From Symbiodinium sp. CCMP2592 (Eukaryota; Sar; Dinophyceae; Suessiales; Symbiodiniaceae): 64,000 nucleotides of DNA. Under the pieces are notes generated by a model that worked only from the letters and a program-made list of their open reading frames with translations, was not told the origin of the DNA and made no database searches. Below, one piece after another: positions 12,116 through 23,637 of the stretch. The stretch's first letter is position 1. Each line of letters starts with the position of its first letter. Position numbers and translations under genes: made by a program. The stretch is from contig CAJNDT010005920.1 in NCBI GenBank assembly GCA_905221615.1, positions 62,001 to 126,000 on the forward strand. The letters are read 5' to 3'.

Positions 12116-12962
12116 TCTGGCAAATCGTCAAAGCTGGCCAACAGTACTGACTTCATGTTGGTGGCTTCCACATGCAGCACAGACAATCCCTCGTTCGCGT
12201 TGGCGTGTGCAGATGAGGCGGTTCAGCAGCAGGCCTTGTTGTCTGCTTCCACGCTGATCGTGTAGAGCCTTCATCTGAAAGCTCTTCTGTGGGCAACCTT
12301 CTCCAGACGACAAGGTCACGCCGCGGCTTGTGAGCCTCTAGCCTTGCCACTGCAGTCCTTTCTGGAACCCTGTTCCGTCCCGGCGTGCCTCACAGCACCA
12401 CGCCAGTGCAGCCGGCTAAGGAGGCCGACGTCGCACAAGCTGCCGCGCCCCGACCCACAAAAAAACGCTGGAGCCAAGTGCACGCGGCACACACTTCTGC
12501 ATGATCAACCGGAGGTCGCACGCAGAAGGTTTGTATGGTCTCTGGATGTATTTGGATGTGAGTTTTCTGTACACATCCGCTGGAACCGGTACAGAGGATA
12601 TATCCCCGCAGTGGTATCCCCCAAGTACGTGCGCTTGCAAAATTTCGGCCAGGCATGGCACTACTGTGAGCTGTTGGGCATTCAGGCTGGAATCTGGAAC
12701 CAAAGCCGTGCGAGCTGCACGAGCTGAGCCGATAATAAATCAAAGACGCAGGCAGCTAAAGGCCTAAAGGTAGCAGTCTCGCGGTTTCAAGTGGGTATAT
12801 GAAACATTATGAAACCATGTGAGTGAAGTTTTGGAAGGGGAGTAAATTCAAAGCAGAACTCAGAACTGGCGCCTCTTTCCAGCATGTCCCTGCAGGCTTG
12901 CCGAATTATTCTAGCTACGAGGCTGGTCTGGCTCCTCCTCTGAAAGTGTTGAAGCCTGACTC

Positions 12963-15155
12963 TCAGGGGATGTGCAGACGAGCACCCGGATCTCTTCTAA
13001 TCCATGTCACGAAATCAACCAACATGAGCCAAGGTGCCAGTTGGTAGAGCCATACTGCGAAGAGCAAAAGGCATCCCAGGAGACCCTCGGAAGAATCGCA
13101 CACTCTTCGTTCAGGTCTTCTAAGCTCTCGTTTCCAGGCCTGCGGTCCGAGCGCTTCTCCGAGGAAGAGGTATGCGAAGAAAGCGCCCCAGAGCCTTTCA
13201 ACTTTCTCTGTCTGGGGCCGTTCTGTGGCTGAGATTTTAGGTTCAACTGTCCCCTTTGGCCAAGGCACGGGTCCAGTGCATAGATGGCAGATGCCGTTGT
13301 GGCCGGCACGCTTTGCTGACCTATGGTCTGAAGCCAGTTCGTGAATGCCGTGGTCAGCACCCCAAGATAGAGCACCGACAACCTGAGTCATTGTTGGGAT
13401 ATTTCCCTAGGTAGGCCCTAGGTGGTCGTTAACAGATCATACCAGCGTAGGAGCATGCGCTCGGCTGTCCATTGCAGCTGAGTGGCGGTTGGTTGGCGAG
13501 CAGATCCCAACAGCGCCCTGCGACGCTGGTCACTGCCGAGGCAGCAAGGCCATCTACGGGCCCGCCAAGCACCTGCAGTTCCAGAGATGATGTGCTGCAA
13601 GCGACATCGTAACGGCAAGCATCTAGAATAACCCTGGGCTGATAGCTGTAGCATGAATAACACGTCTTTGACTTTTCGTGTGCAGTTGAGGCCCGTGGTC
13701 CGAATTTAAGCCTCGATGCCAGGCCTCTGCTGGTGCGCTTCCGCAAGCTACCAGAAGTGCCCATGGAATACAAAGCAATGCAACCTTGCAATCGTTCAAG
13801 CAGCCGGGGTGGCGGGATGAGAATTCACTCACTGTTTGCATGGCAAGCCAAACCGAAAAGCAGAGCTCATGCAGCCGCAGAATGTTATTCACTCAGTGCG
13901 CTGCAGACAGCGTGCTGACTGCGTTGATAGCCTTGTCGTCCGTAACGGGCGCAAACGTTTCCAGCCGTAAGATAAACATTGCCTGGTCATCAACTCTTCG
14001 CATGCTGGCGCTTGCAGCTCTTTTTGGAATGGGCTATGACTAATCCCTCGTTCCCCGGCATTGTGCCACCATGCTTTACTCGTGCTTTCATGGGAGCCGT
14101 CTGGCAGTTTGTCCGTCGACAGTTTACGAAGGTAAGTCTTGATGCGCTGTGCTCCGCCGTTCCCGAACAGACATTCTCTAGTACATGCTGCTAGGGTCTG
14201 CAGCAAAGCGATTTCTGAAACGTGAGAGAGTTGTCGCCGCCACATCCCTATTGCACTCGATCTTGCCAGTAACATGCCAGACAGCTGCTCGAACTTCGAA
14301 CCGACCGACCTGGACGATTCTGTGTTTAAGCCAAAATGCCGAAGCTGCCGCTGCGAGCAAGCTGAGCAGATCTCCGACATTGGGGTCGACCCCAGCAGCA
14401 TCATCCATGGCGACCAACAAGGTCCCTAGGAATGCTGCGAGCGCCGACAGCCAGGCTGAAAGGGGTACTGCCCGGCCAAAGATGGACCAGGCAAAGAAAG
14501 GGACCAGCTTCACATTGAGGTACAGCAGGAGGCCGCTGCGTTGCGCCGTGGTATATAGAAGCCCCGCTGCCTGTAAGCAAAAGCCCAAAAACAGCCAAAA
14601 GCCTAACTCCGCACCGGCTCGCCACTCAAGCCGGGCTCGTACACCTTGACGCTCCGGGCGAGCAACCGGCAGCCAGGGTGAGAAGCAAAGTCCAGCCAAG
14701 CCAAAACGAACCAGATTCAAAGACGCAGCCTGAAGACTGTCATTGGCACCCTGCTGCAATGTGTACTTGATGATGGAGTGCTGCGAACCCCACAAGACTG
14801 TGACCACCCCCAATAAAACGATTGCAGCGGACTTAGTGACTCTTGATCTTCGTCCACCAATGCTCCTTTCACTGTCCGTGAGTCGCCAGAAGTCAGCAGT
14901 GCTCTCTGGAATACTACCTGTGGCAGTGGAGTTCTCCGAGACTACGGCTGAGAAGTCCGACAGCGTCTCCTTCATGACGTCTTGCGCTTGTGCCGGCCGG
15001 CTCGTACGACTCGTATGCCGCGTTGGTGGTTGCTTGCAGCCGTACACAAAGGCTCGGGGAAGCCTACAGCAGGCCCAGGCCCAGCCCAAGCCGAGGATCA
15101 CTAAGGCTAGAAGGAAGCCTCGAGACCTCAGCTTGAGGGACCGATGCCATGGCAT
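12963..15155 (-). CDS. EamA-type drug/metabolite transporter, probably plastid-targeted
   Basis: Ten-helix DMT-superfamily carrier; substrate unknown. Six exons join in frame to 445 aa: 15155-14340, 13982-13902, 13784-13725, 13477-13443, 13382-13269 and 13194-12963. The first holds a presequence, TM1 (AIVLLGVVTVLWGSQHSIIK) and helices to the end of GDLLSLLAAAAS. The second begins AMFILRLETFAPVTDDKAIN; the third is VALLCIPWALLVACGSAPAE; the fifth carries YLGVLTTAFTNWLQTIGQQS and the DP that joins LWGAFFAYLFLGEALGP of the sixth. Introns 1 and 2 start with GC, 4 and 5 with GT, all with AG followed by G; intron 3 (GC donor, AG followed by C) is tentative. The N-terminus has a hydrophobic core (LLALVILGLGWAWACC) and then RAFVYG before a Ser/Thr/Arg-rich stretch. 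This is the bipartite pattern of peridinin-plastid proteins, so location in a plastid membrane is inferred. Confidence 0.88.
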
Positions 15156-15159
15156 CGCA

Positions 15160-15879
15160 GATCACAACCTGTTGCACAGATCGAATCTAATCCTCTTGCA
15201 TATGGCTTGACTGGGAGTGTTCACAAATCTGTCCTGAAACTGTCGCACATCCACAGTTGGAAAGGCTGGCGAGGATTGAATCGACTAATTAGCCGTACTT
15301 CACGCTGGGGATCACAGTAATCTCAGCACGATCTGGCTTCCTTCGTATGCGGAACAACTGGAACAGCTGCGACATGGATTCGAGACCGTCCATTGATCTG
15401 CAGTCAGTGTGTCACCGCGCAATTGTCTCGTGCTCACTCTTCTACTCGCGCACGCAGACACCGAGAGTTTCTTTGTGCAGAAGCGGATCTGGTACAGAAG
15501 GAACACATGCCTTGGGCACTTTCCTAGATTCTGGTGCTCAGGGCCAGCAGCCCTTGCTGCCTCGCAGAAAACATCTCTGTCCGAGACTTTACCCGGCGCC
15601 AGGGGCTCAAACATCACCTTGGCCATGCATAACTCTGCACAGGCTGCAAAAGCACTCTCGGCGGACGAATCTACAGAAACTTCGGAGCGGCTGTCTGCGG
15701 GACAAACCCAGCTGCAGCCGGTCTGTGGTATCGGACCGAGCTCAGGGTCAAGCTCTGCAGCCAAAGTGAAAGGTGCACGCCGCGATTAGTGAATTCTTAA
15801 ACCTTGCTCCTACACTGTCAGAGAAGTGAGGACTGCACCTTTCGCTCTACAGCTGATGCCTCACCTCGATCACGCTTTG
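15160..15879. other. Spacer between transporter and channel genes
   Basis: Open frames exist on both strands at 15310-15790. The minus strand has a moderately protein-like piece (CAELCMAKVMFEPLAPGKVS) but no domain or splice support. Confidence 0.3.
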
Positions 15880-18800
15880 CTATGAACAAAACGATCTGTT
15901 CTTGAGCTCGAAAACCGATCCACCCCGCACTCCAGAGAAGCGTTGCCCGGTCAGATTCTCATGCAGCACATCGAGCTTTTCGTTCAAGACTGAGCATTCT
16001 AGAAGCAACATGTGCACATCGATGCCTTTGGCCTCCCCCTTCATCCGCTCGCATCCAGCGATGAATTCCTGAAGCGAGATGTCTCCAGAGCCGTCTCGAT
16101 CGAGGAGCTCTGCAAGGAGCGAGGCATCCCCTGGCCGGAATCCGATCATGTCGAAGTAGGCCTCAAATTTGAGAGCTTCTCTTCTGCGCCCCATATACCT
16201 GGGGGCCTTAAGACCTCTATCATATTGGCTTGGCTCCGCATCCGCCAAGCTGCGCTCATGACGGGGTCCTGCAACAGGAGCTGTATCTCGTCGAGGCTGA
16301 TGGCCCCGTCACCTTGGCTACCAGCTTTCCGCGGTCCGGAAACCCTGTGAGGAAATGAGTGGAACGACGATGCTTCCACATTGGGCACTTAGGCGCCAGC
16401 CATTCAGGTCAGTCGCAACGAAAAACTCAATGATTTGATCCAAACTGGTGCGCTTCCTGTCGATCGTCTCTTCCTCCGGACTCTGGTCACTGTTCACCAA
16501 CTCATGCAGAGCACATCGGAAGTCTACTTGAACCTTCGCTAGAGACAGCCCGAAATCAAGCCAAGCGTCGATTTGAATCTTACGCTGCTTCTTGGAATTC
16601 TGCACGGCATTGTCAACAAAAACACCTCAGTTTGACTATGATCCTAGCACTGGCGAGCTTCCGAGGCCAGCTGTCCGCTTTTTGCATGCCCAGCCCAAAA
16701 GCAGGCCTGTGAATACGTTCATCAAGGCCAGGATCGTGAAAATTATGTACGCAAACATCAAGCAGAAAGATAGCCTCGAGATGCTGTGACAAAGAAGGGG
16801 TGCCAGCTGTGCGAAGCTGAGGGCTGCAACGCTGGCTGGTATTGGTGCACATGTTCCTTTCATGAAGCTTGGAATGGCAATGCGTGCAATAACTTTCAGC
16901 CTGTCCCTGTGTGTCGCTCGTCTGCGTCGATAAACCCATGCAAAATCCCCAAACCGAAACACCGGATCCAGCATAGATACTGTCTCATGATGCATCACGT
17001 GTACAGATGGCTAGCTATGTTTGTGGTCATGCGTGCGTCCGGACAGAAACACATACATACATACATACACACTGTCACTCCCACATACACATGTACCTAT
17101 ACCTCTACCTCTACCTATCCCTATACCGAAACCTGTACAGAAACATATACAAACACATATTCTCGTCACTCGTGCCCGAACAAGTCAGACGAGGTTCGAG
17201 GGGAGTGCTGCACATCAAAGAGCTATGTTTGTATACATATTCGTACTCATATCCATATCCATATTCATATACATGTACAAATACATATACATACATACAT
17301 GCATACATACATACATACATACACATGCTCCATTCCATTCCGCTCCATTCCATTACGCTACATTACTTTACGTTCCGTTGCCTTACCTTGACATACCTTG
17401 CGTTATGCCACACCCATACCATACCACACCAGACATGTTACAGTTACAGTATACGCACCTCTAACTACATGCACACGTGTGCGCATGCACACATGGCCAC
17501 ATACCTACATACCCTCAATCCCATTCATAAGCATACCTACCTATATACCGACACACCATGACATACCCTGATACCCGGCTACACAGGCAAACAGAGAGAT
17601 AGGCAGGCAGTCAGGCAGGCAGGCAGAGATAGATGGACGGATGAACAGTTAGATGGAATGATAGAGAACGAGGAGAAAGAGAGACGGAAAACAAAACAAC
17701 AGCTTGATACGCATGCAAGTAATGCAGCTGCATACTTGCAAAAAGCAGGCATCCAGAACTTTACAAGACCCAAGGCAGTGTATTTCGCATGGGAACTAAA
17801 CAATTGACAGTTGACGGTCATGCAGCTATGCAAGCATCCGCAAATCAGATACGAACCACTATGCCAACGCGGACTTCAGCCTTATTGGCGTAACATGCGC
17901 ATATCTGCTGCGACGTCAAGACAACGTCAAACACTGCTTTTGGCGATGGGGCAGCAGCAAGAAGAGATCGATGGGTGCACAGAGTGCATATGGATGGATA
18001 CACGTGTGGCTCGAGAGATGCATGCTGCATGTTCCACTGGATCCAAGTGGCACGTCGACCTGTGCCAATGAGTCGGTTACTTCGTGCCAGCTGATTCCGC
18101 CCAGTGTCGTCTGAAATAATGTGTAGACACTGCGGGGAACATTGCCGAAGAAGTGGTGCACATGCTTGATGCCTGCTGTGGCATGTCTCTCGGGATCTAC
18201 CACGGGCATTGCGGGCGAGGACAAGATGGGCCTCACTAGCTGCCAGTGACACTCGCAAGCTCTTTCACGCGTAAGATACTGTAGCCGCTGACGCGGGTCC
18301 CCAACAACTGGCCGGACCAGGTGCGGTTTCAGATTCTGTGTAGCTGTGTCCGGAGCTATACAGCAACATACAAGTAGCACACAACTCCCTACTGGGACAA
18401 GGTTCAACACTCCTTTGAGTCGGAGACGATGTCAGCACAACCCCCGACACACAACACAGACACTGACAAACAATGACGAGCACCAAGCCGGTGTGCGAGA
18501 ATGAAGCCGCCCGCCTTCACCATGAGAACCAGCCATGATTCTCTGTTCCCAGTCTGGCAGATTGTAGTTGACCTGCTCCTTCAGCCAGTCTGTGCAGGAG
18601 CTGGTCAAGGTGATCGCAAAGACATACCTCGGAATGTCTGAGAGATAACATCATGAGAGAGCCCTAGGTGACAGCCCGACAGCCTCTGGACATAAGTTCT
18701 TTGCACATGCAAGTTGTGCGGGTTGTGCTTTCGAAAGCTCTTCCCAGGCACATTATCAAAAGGAACATGACCAAGGCCCACAGCAGTTGCTTCACGGAGT

Positions 18801-20465
18801 CGGCAACCATGAGCGCAAGTGTAGAGAGCTGGCGAAAGAAGCGGAAAACTCGAAACAGCCGGACGACGCGCAGTATCTTCACTGCCTCAGTATCGTCTGG
18901 ATTTAGAGTACAGTAAAGGTTCGAAACGAGTTCGTTGTGTGTGTGGGTGCCGGACCTCACACCCCTCTGCAACCGGGGCCGGTCGAACGACCCTTCCCTT
19001 AGCTTTGTGTGATGCATTCAAAATCAGTGGTACGGGGGTACGGGAAGGTTTTCGAGCAGCCCTGGCCTTGATCGTGGAAAAAGGCGTCTTGGCATTCCCT
19101 GCGAAGAGCAATATCAGTTCCACGATGCTGACCCCCACCAAGCACAGGTCACAGATATTCCAGAGGTGATCGTCGTTACAGAAGAAGGGGCCAGCACCAA
19201 TGACGCGAAGTCGCACCAATACTTCCAGAATGAACCAAAGTGCAAAGACAATGCTGAATGTCGTCAAGAGCGTTGAGATTTGCAGGTTACTGGACATGAA
19301 CTGGACCTCCCAGCCCAGCAAGATCGAGTTGGCCTCACAGTGCAGTTCTACCAGCGAGCATCTGAGCATGACAAACAGGCACACCGAGGTCAGAGCAAAG
19401 ATCATGAAAGCAGCGACAGCTTCAAATAGGAGCCTTGGACAACCGGTATACTGACAGTCAAGACTTGAGAATTGGGAACGAGGGGCAATGCCAGAAAAGA
19501 ACAGATGCTGAAGCCAAACTGTGCTTAGACCTTCGGTCGACCTTCGTGGCAGGGCCAGCGATACCAGCGAACGACGGAACACCGTACTGTCTAGCTTGCC
19601 GCAGCCCCTTGCCGGACTAAAGCTTGAGCATACTACAGAACTGGCAGTACATGCTGCATCTCTCACAGAGACATGCACACATGTTCTTTGCTTTGGTTTG
19701 CGAGAATGCAGGCCACGGACATGTTTCGGGGGAGGTCGGGAAGGATGGACCCTCAAGCAGTGGAAGCGCTGGCGACAACGATCAACGACAACTGGCGCAA
19801 GCTCCTGCACTAGGGGCTACCCTTCCTGTGCCACAGAGAAGCCAGCGCACTTCGAAGGCTGAGCCGCTTCGACTCTTCTCAGTGCTATCCTCCTCTTTCG
19901 ATGTCCTTCCCAAGGCCACCTTGGTCCATGAAAGTTTCGACGAGACTTGTAGTTCGCCCAGGCCATGCCGAGCTGCCTTGAGGAATTCCTCGATCTTTCT
20001 GAGAGTGGAAGACTCCTTGAAGCTTTCCAGCTTCGCCTTTGCCACCTCCATTCGTCGCTCCAGGCCGACCCCGTTGTGGTGGTGAGCAGTGAGGACCGCC
20101 ATGACTGCGTCCTCGTCACCGCTCGTCATGGCACCTCAGGCCGCTAGGTGGCACACGGCGGGATAGAACATGATGGACTCGACTGGACATCTCTGAAGTC
20201 AGCCCGACATGGCCGGGGAGCGACTCTTCTCTCGCAGGGAACTTGCAGTCGCTGCAGTTCTCCGAGTTTCAGTTGAAACCACGGCCATAGTGGACTTCCG
20301 TGAGTAAAGGGCTCCCAGCCCCTGAGTGGTGGATCTCCACACTTCCGGCTCATATGCCGGTGTCTCGAGGTCGTTCTGGGACATGCTGTGGACTTCCTGC
20401 AGCTCCACGACACAGCAGGCAGGCAGCACAGCTCGCAAGTCGTAAGCCGTAAACACACTGCCTTG
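15880..20465 (-). CDS. Six-transmembrane voltage-gated cation channel with C-terminal EF-hands
   Basis: Single-repeat voltage-gated ion channel, likely calcium-modulated. A cytosolic N-terminus (20465-20204 and 20134 to about 19830) includes a charged helix, MEVAKAKLESFKESSTLRKI. S1-S3 lie on an exon ending at 19067 (LLGWEVQFMSS, FALWFILEVLVRLR, WNICDLCLVGVSIVELILLF). S4 follows at 18885 as KILRVVRLFRVFRFFR, one Lys and five Arg at every third position. The pore helix and filter are at about 18170-18065 (FGNVPRSVYTLFQTTLGGIS, then W). S6 is at 16774-16707 (FTILALMNVFTG), continuing into VFVDNAVQNSKK on 16625-16401. EF-hand loop 1, DLNGDGAISLDE, is completed by joining 16401 to 16312; loop 2 is DRDGSGDISLQE on 16161-15880. 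Introns 20203..20135, 19066..18886, 16706..16626, 16400..16313 and 16253..16162 all run GC to AG followed by G. The exons joining the N-terminus to S1, and S5 to the pore, are unresolved. The N-terminal exons could belong to a separate gene. Confidence 0.82.
17040..17650. repeat. Compound microsatellite inside the pore-S6 intron
   Basis: CATA units at 17045-17070 and 17225-17325, TACCTA/CCTATA variants at 17090-17130, degenerate CCATT-like pentamers at 17326-17420, and GGCA units near 17600-17630. The translations of this tract on the plus strand (His/Thr/Tyr-rich) are repeat artefacts. Confidence 0.9.
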
Positions 20466-20499
20466 AAAACAGAGAGAAACGGCACCATGCTAAATGCTA

Positions 20500-20640
20500 G
20501 GCAGTGCACGGCATCCACAGGCTCTTGCAAGAATTCCTCTGCCGCAGCGCCGTTGTCTGGAGGCTTCGGCTTCTTGCCCTTCCGCTTCTTCTTGACGGAT
20601 CTGAGTTTTGCCTCTTCGTGAGTGCCGCAAAAGTGCGAGG
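20500..20640 (-). CDS. Possible upstream exon with a lysine-rich segment
   Basis: A frame without start codon reads EAKLRSVKKKRKGKKPKPPD, then an acidic EEFLQEPVDAV. It lies just upstream of the first channel-gene exon and could be spliced to it through a GC donor near 20510. The basic cluster resembles a nuclear signal or a lipid-binding patch; function unknown. Confidence 0.35.
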
Positions 20641-20759
20641 GATCCCTGTATACCTATGCTTATACCCAGGGCAACAGTTTGGCTCCTGTGAATCTGGATT
20701 GTAAGAAACCCCGGGCAAACACTTCTCCAGACAGGATAAGAAGCCCTCGAATAAACTGA

Positions 20760-20780
20760 GACACACACACACACACACAG
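20760..20780. repeat. (CA)n microsatellite
   Basis: About ten CA units. Confidence 0.9.
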
Positions 20781-20784
20781 GGCT

Positions 20785-21820
20785 TCTCTTCAATTTCCCC
20801 TGCATCCCCAAAGCTGGAACCGAATCCCCTACATCCCAAAGTCAAAACCACGTTCGTCTAAGGCCCCGCCAGCTCATGCTCCAACCTGCGGGAAACCTCC
20901 ACCTCCAGCTCCTGCGGGAAGCGTGTGCATGTGACTTCCCGGTTGGAAGCTTCAAGGGAGATTGTAGGTGCGAGGACTTCGGAAGCACACTGTGTTTTCC
21001 TCAGAGAAGTCCTCAGCAAACCTCCATTCGACGAGAAGCCGTTTCCTAGCCTGAAGCTTAGCTCCGCTGTTGGAAAGAAATGCGGCTCTGTATTGTCTTC
21101 AGGCTGTCCCGTCTAACATGTCCAGCATCGCTTGATTTGTTTTCTTGATTTGTTGGCCACAGTGAAGAAGCTGCAGCTGAACAGCGATATTTTCGATGCT
21201 GGGGGAGGGGTGGCTCGATGAAGCCGCGACTCGTCGCGGTGCTATACCCCCCAGCTGTTCACGATCGAAGCTACCCCTGTAGCCACAACAGTGCTAGACC
21301 GGCTAAACCGCCAACAGACGAGTAATTAGGTGGCTTTGATTTGTGGTGGATCCGCTCTCCATGCGACGATACTGCGTATTCCGTAAACTTTTTTGAGGTC
21401 GGGATGATACCGCCACTCCTCCGAATGCCTGTCGGCAAGGCATGAGATCTCGTGCTGAAGCTCTGCACAGCGGCTCTGCACCTCCAGGCATTGAAAGTCC
21501 GGAGATGCCAGGCATGCGCAGATGGAGGGGGGGGAGCAGTGCCTGCTCCAGCTGCTCTTTAAAGATCAAGACACTCTCAGCCGACAGTCGTGTTTCCGGA
21601 ACCTCGGAAATGCCTCGGCTGAAATTTCGGTGTACAGGAGATGTGCGTGCTATGCTTCACACTGCGGGCATGCTGCCGACCCGTTTTCGGACTGCGTGCT
21701 CTTCATGATCATCGCCATCTGAGGTGGCCATGAACCGAGCCGTAACTATGTCTTATAGGGTAAGAGATAAGAGATAACACCCGTGCTGGCAGAGCCGATT
21801 AGTTCGACCGCAGCTGTTAA
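20785..21820. other. No gene supported
   Basis: One short minus-strand segment near 21580-21510 (ESVLIFKEQLEQALL) is protein-like and could be an exon. Nothing else stands out. Confidence 0.3.
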
Positions 21821-21824
21821 GCCG

Positions 21825-22211
21825 CTAGATGTACACTTTGGGGTTGTCCACCAGCCAACTACACACTCGAGCCGCTGCATCAGGGTCATAGTCGTGCAGA
21901 TGCTCCAGTAGAGACATGCCTTGGCCATCCTTGGCCCAAGGGCGGCGACAGCCTTTTCCATCACGGTCAAACAAGTTTAGGTGTACGGGTGCAGTTTCAG
22001 GCGAGCTCCGCGACAAGTGCTCAAGCTGGAGGCTTGGCGGCTTGAAGTCGGGAGCTTTTCCCCGTGATCCTGCTTTGGGTTGGCCCTCCGTACCGGAGAT
22101 CCAGGCAAAAAGGAAGCTGCTTCTGGTGTCGTGCATGGATTCGTGGTGGGGCATCCCATCACGGTACCAATGGGCAAGCTGCACTGATGCAAACTGCAGA
22201 AGCCGGCGCTC
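21825..22211 (-). CDS. Last exon of an uncharacterised gene (128 codons)
   Basis: An acceptor (AGCAATAG followed by G at 22211) opens a frame that runs 128 codons to a stop at 21825. It reads ERRLLQFASVQLAHWYRDGM at the start and MSLLEHLHDYDPDAAARVCS near the end, finishing WLVDNPKVYI. Composition is strongly protein-like, with conserved-looking Trp and His. I recognise no family. Upstream exons were not found; the interval 22220-22770 has only weak frames. Confidence 0.5.
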   Translation of the reverse strand, partial: ERRLLQFASVQLAHWYRDGMPHHESMHDTRSSFLFAWISGTEGQPKAGSRGKAPDFKPPSLQLEHLSRSSPETAPVHLNLFDRDGKGCRRPWAKDGQGMSLLEHLHDYDPDAAARVCSWLVDNPKVYI

Positions 22212-22219
22212 CTATTGCT

Positions 22220-23635
22220 CAAACTTCCGTCAGCAAGATTCTGACCCGAAAATCACACAACAAAAACATTTCCGCAAACCCAATGATTCCCCACAACATA
22301 AACTTACGAAAGTATGAGTTAAATTGCCTCCCCAAGCCTTCCCCTTCCGAAAGATTTCTGGCCTGTCGAGGATGGGCCAGCAGACTACAAACAGAGGTGT
22401 CAAACATTGGGGTCGGAGAGGTTAGAAATCAGCTTTCCCGTTGACCGATGACGGGATGACGCACCCTATGGCAACGTTGTGGGGAGGGCTGAAGAGCCAG
22501 CCTCACCCTTGAAAATTTGGCATCTTACTATAGTTGTCACAGGCTGATCAGCAGGCGTTGACATTGATCACCCAACTTCCTTGCGGCGGCTGAACCCCGA
22601 GCACAGAAGCTCACCGTGTTCACACACGTTCTGCGAGAACAAAGGCGCTTTGCATCCCAGCTGCTGGGGTGAAGTTTCATGCAGCGGCAGCGACCAAACA
22701 CGACGGAGCGGTTCCTCGCCTTGGGGAATTGTCATTCGCAGATGTAGTGGACTTTTAAGCACATCTGTCTATCAAATATAGTAATGATAGGTCCAGCTCC
22801 ATATGCTGTCAAAATTGTAATTTGCATATTTTGAAGGTCCGCAACTAGCTCACATTTGTGGGCAACTACGTCTGCAACGTCCGCACAAGTCTACCCTCAG
22901 CATCCCACACAACCTATGCACATATGCAGGACGAATGCCTGGTCCTGGTCGACGTACAAACAGAGTCAACAGCAAGCTATTCAAGGAACCATTTCCTTCC
23001 TGCCCTATGCCTACCGTATGACTTAGGCGATCCCGAGCAACTAAGACTGACTTGTGCCGAGATGCAAATGCAAGAAGCACATTTCTCTGCGTCTAACCTG
23101 ACAACGAGTTCTACGGACATCGCGCAATGCACAGAATGGTTCCTCGTACGTAACATGACGTGCCTCGCGGCTCTGCCCGCTTCCAAGCACATACTGCATG
23201 AAGACACGGAAATGCGCACAGACCGCAGCACGCGAAGGCTTGTTGTCCTATCGATTGAAACATCCCAACACTCGCCGTGGACCCGAGCTTCGCACACCGA
23301 CCACTGTTTGCAACGACAGCATCCAGTTGCGCAAAGGCGCAAACGGAAGCAACCCCATAGTTTGTCGGCAAAGCCAGGCAAATCGATGAACCAAGGATGT
23401 GACGGCCGGCCGAACTGTGTCCGCTGAAGTCAAAGATGATTACCCTGCAGCTTTCGCAATCCGCGCGCGCGCGTTGATAGCACTGCTCTTGCGCCTGTCT
23501 CAGCTTCAGGGTCCAACCGATTAAAAGGGTGCCGAAAAGTAAATGAAAGTGAAACCCTGCAAGCAATGCGGCTCCGGGGCTCTCGCTGGGATGAAACTCG
23601 TGCTCCAGCTACAGTCCCATTGCACTTCCGCATCA
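22220..23635. other. No gene supported
   Basis: A 189-codon plus-strand frame (22858-23427) overlaps minus-strand frames of similar length. None has motifs or splice support. Confidence 0.3.
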
Positions 23636-23637
23636 AA

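Noticed and set aside
17007..17561. 184-codon plus-strand frame rich in His, Thr and Tyr
   Set aside because: It is the translation of CATA/CCATA-type microsatellites in the channel-gene intron.
22858..23427. 189-codon plus-strand frame
   Set aside because: No domain or helical/strand pattern, and overlapping minus-strand frames of equal quality.
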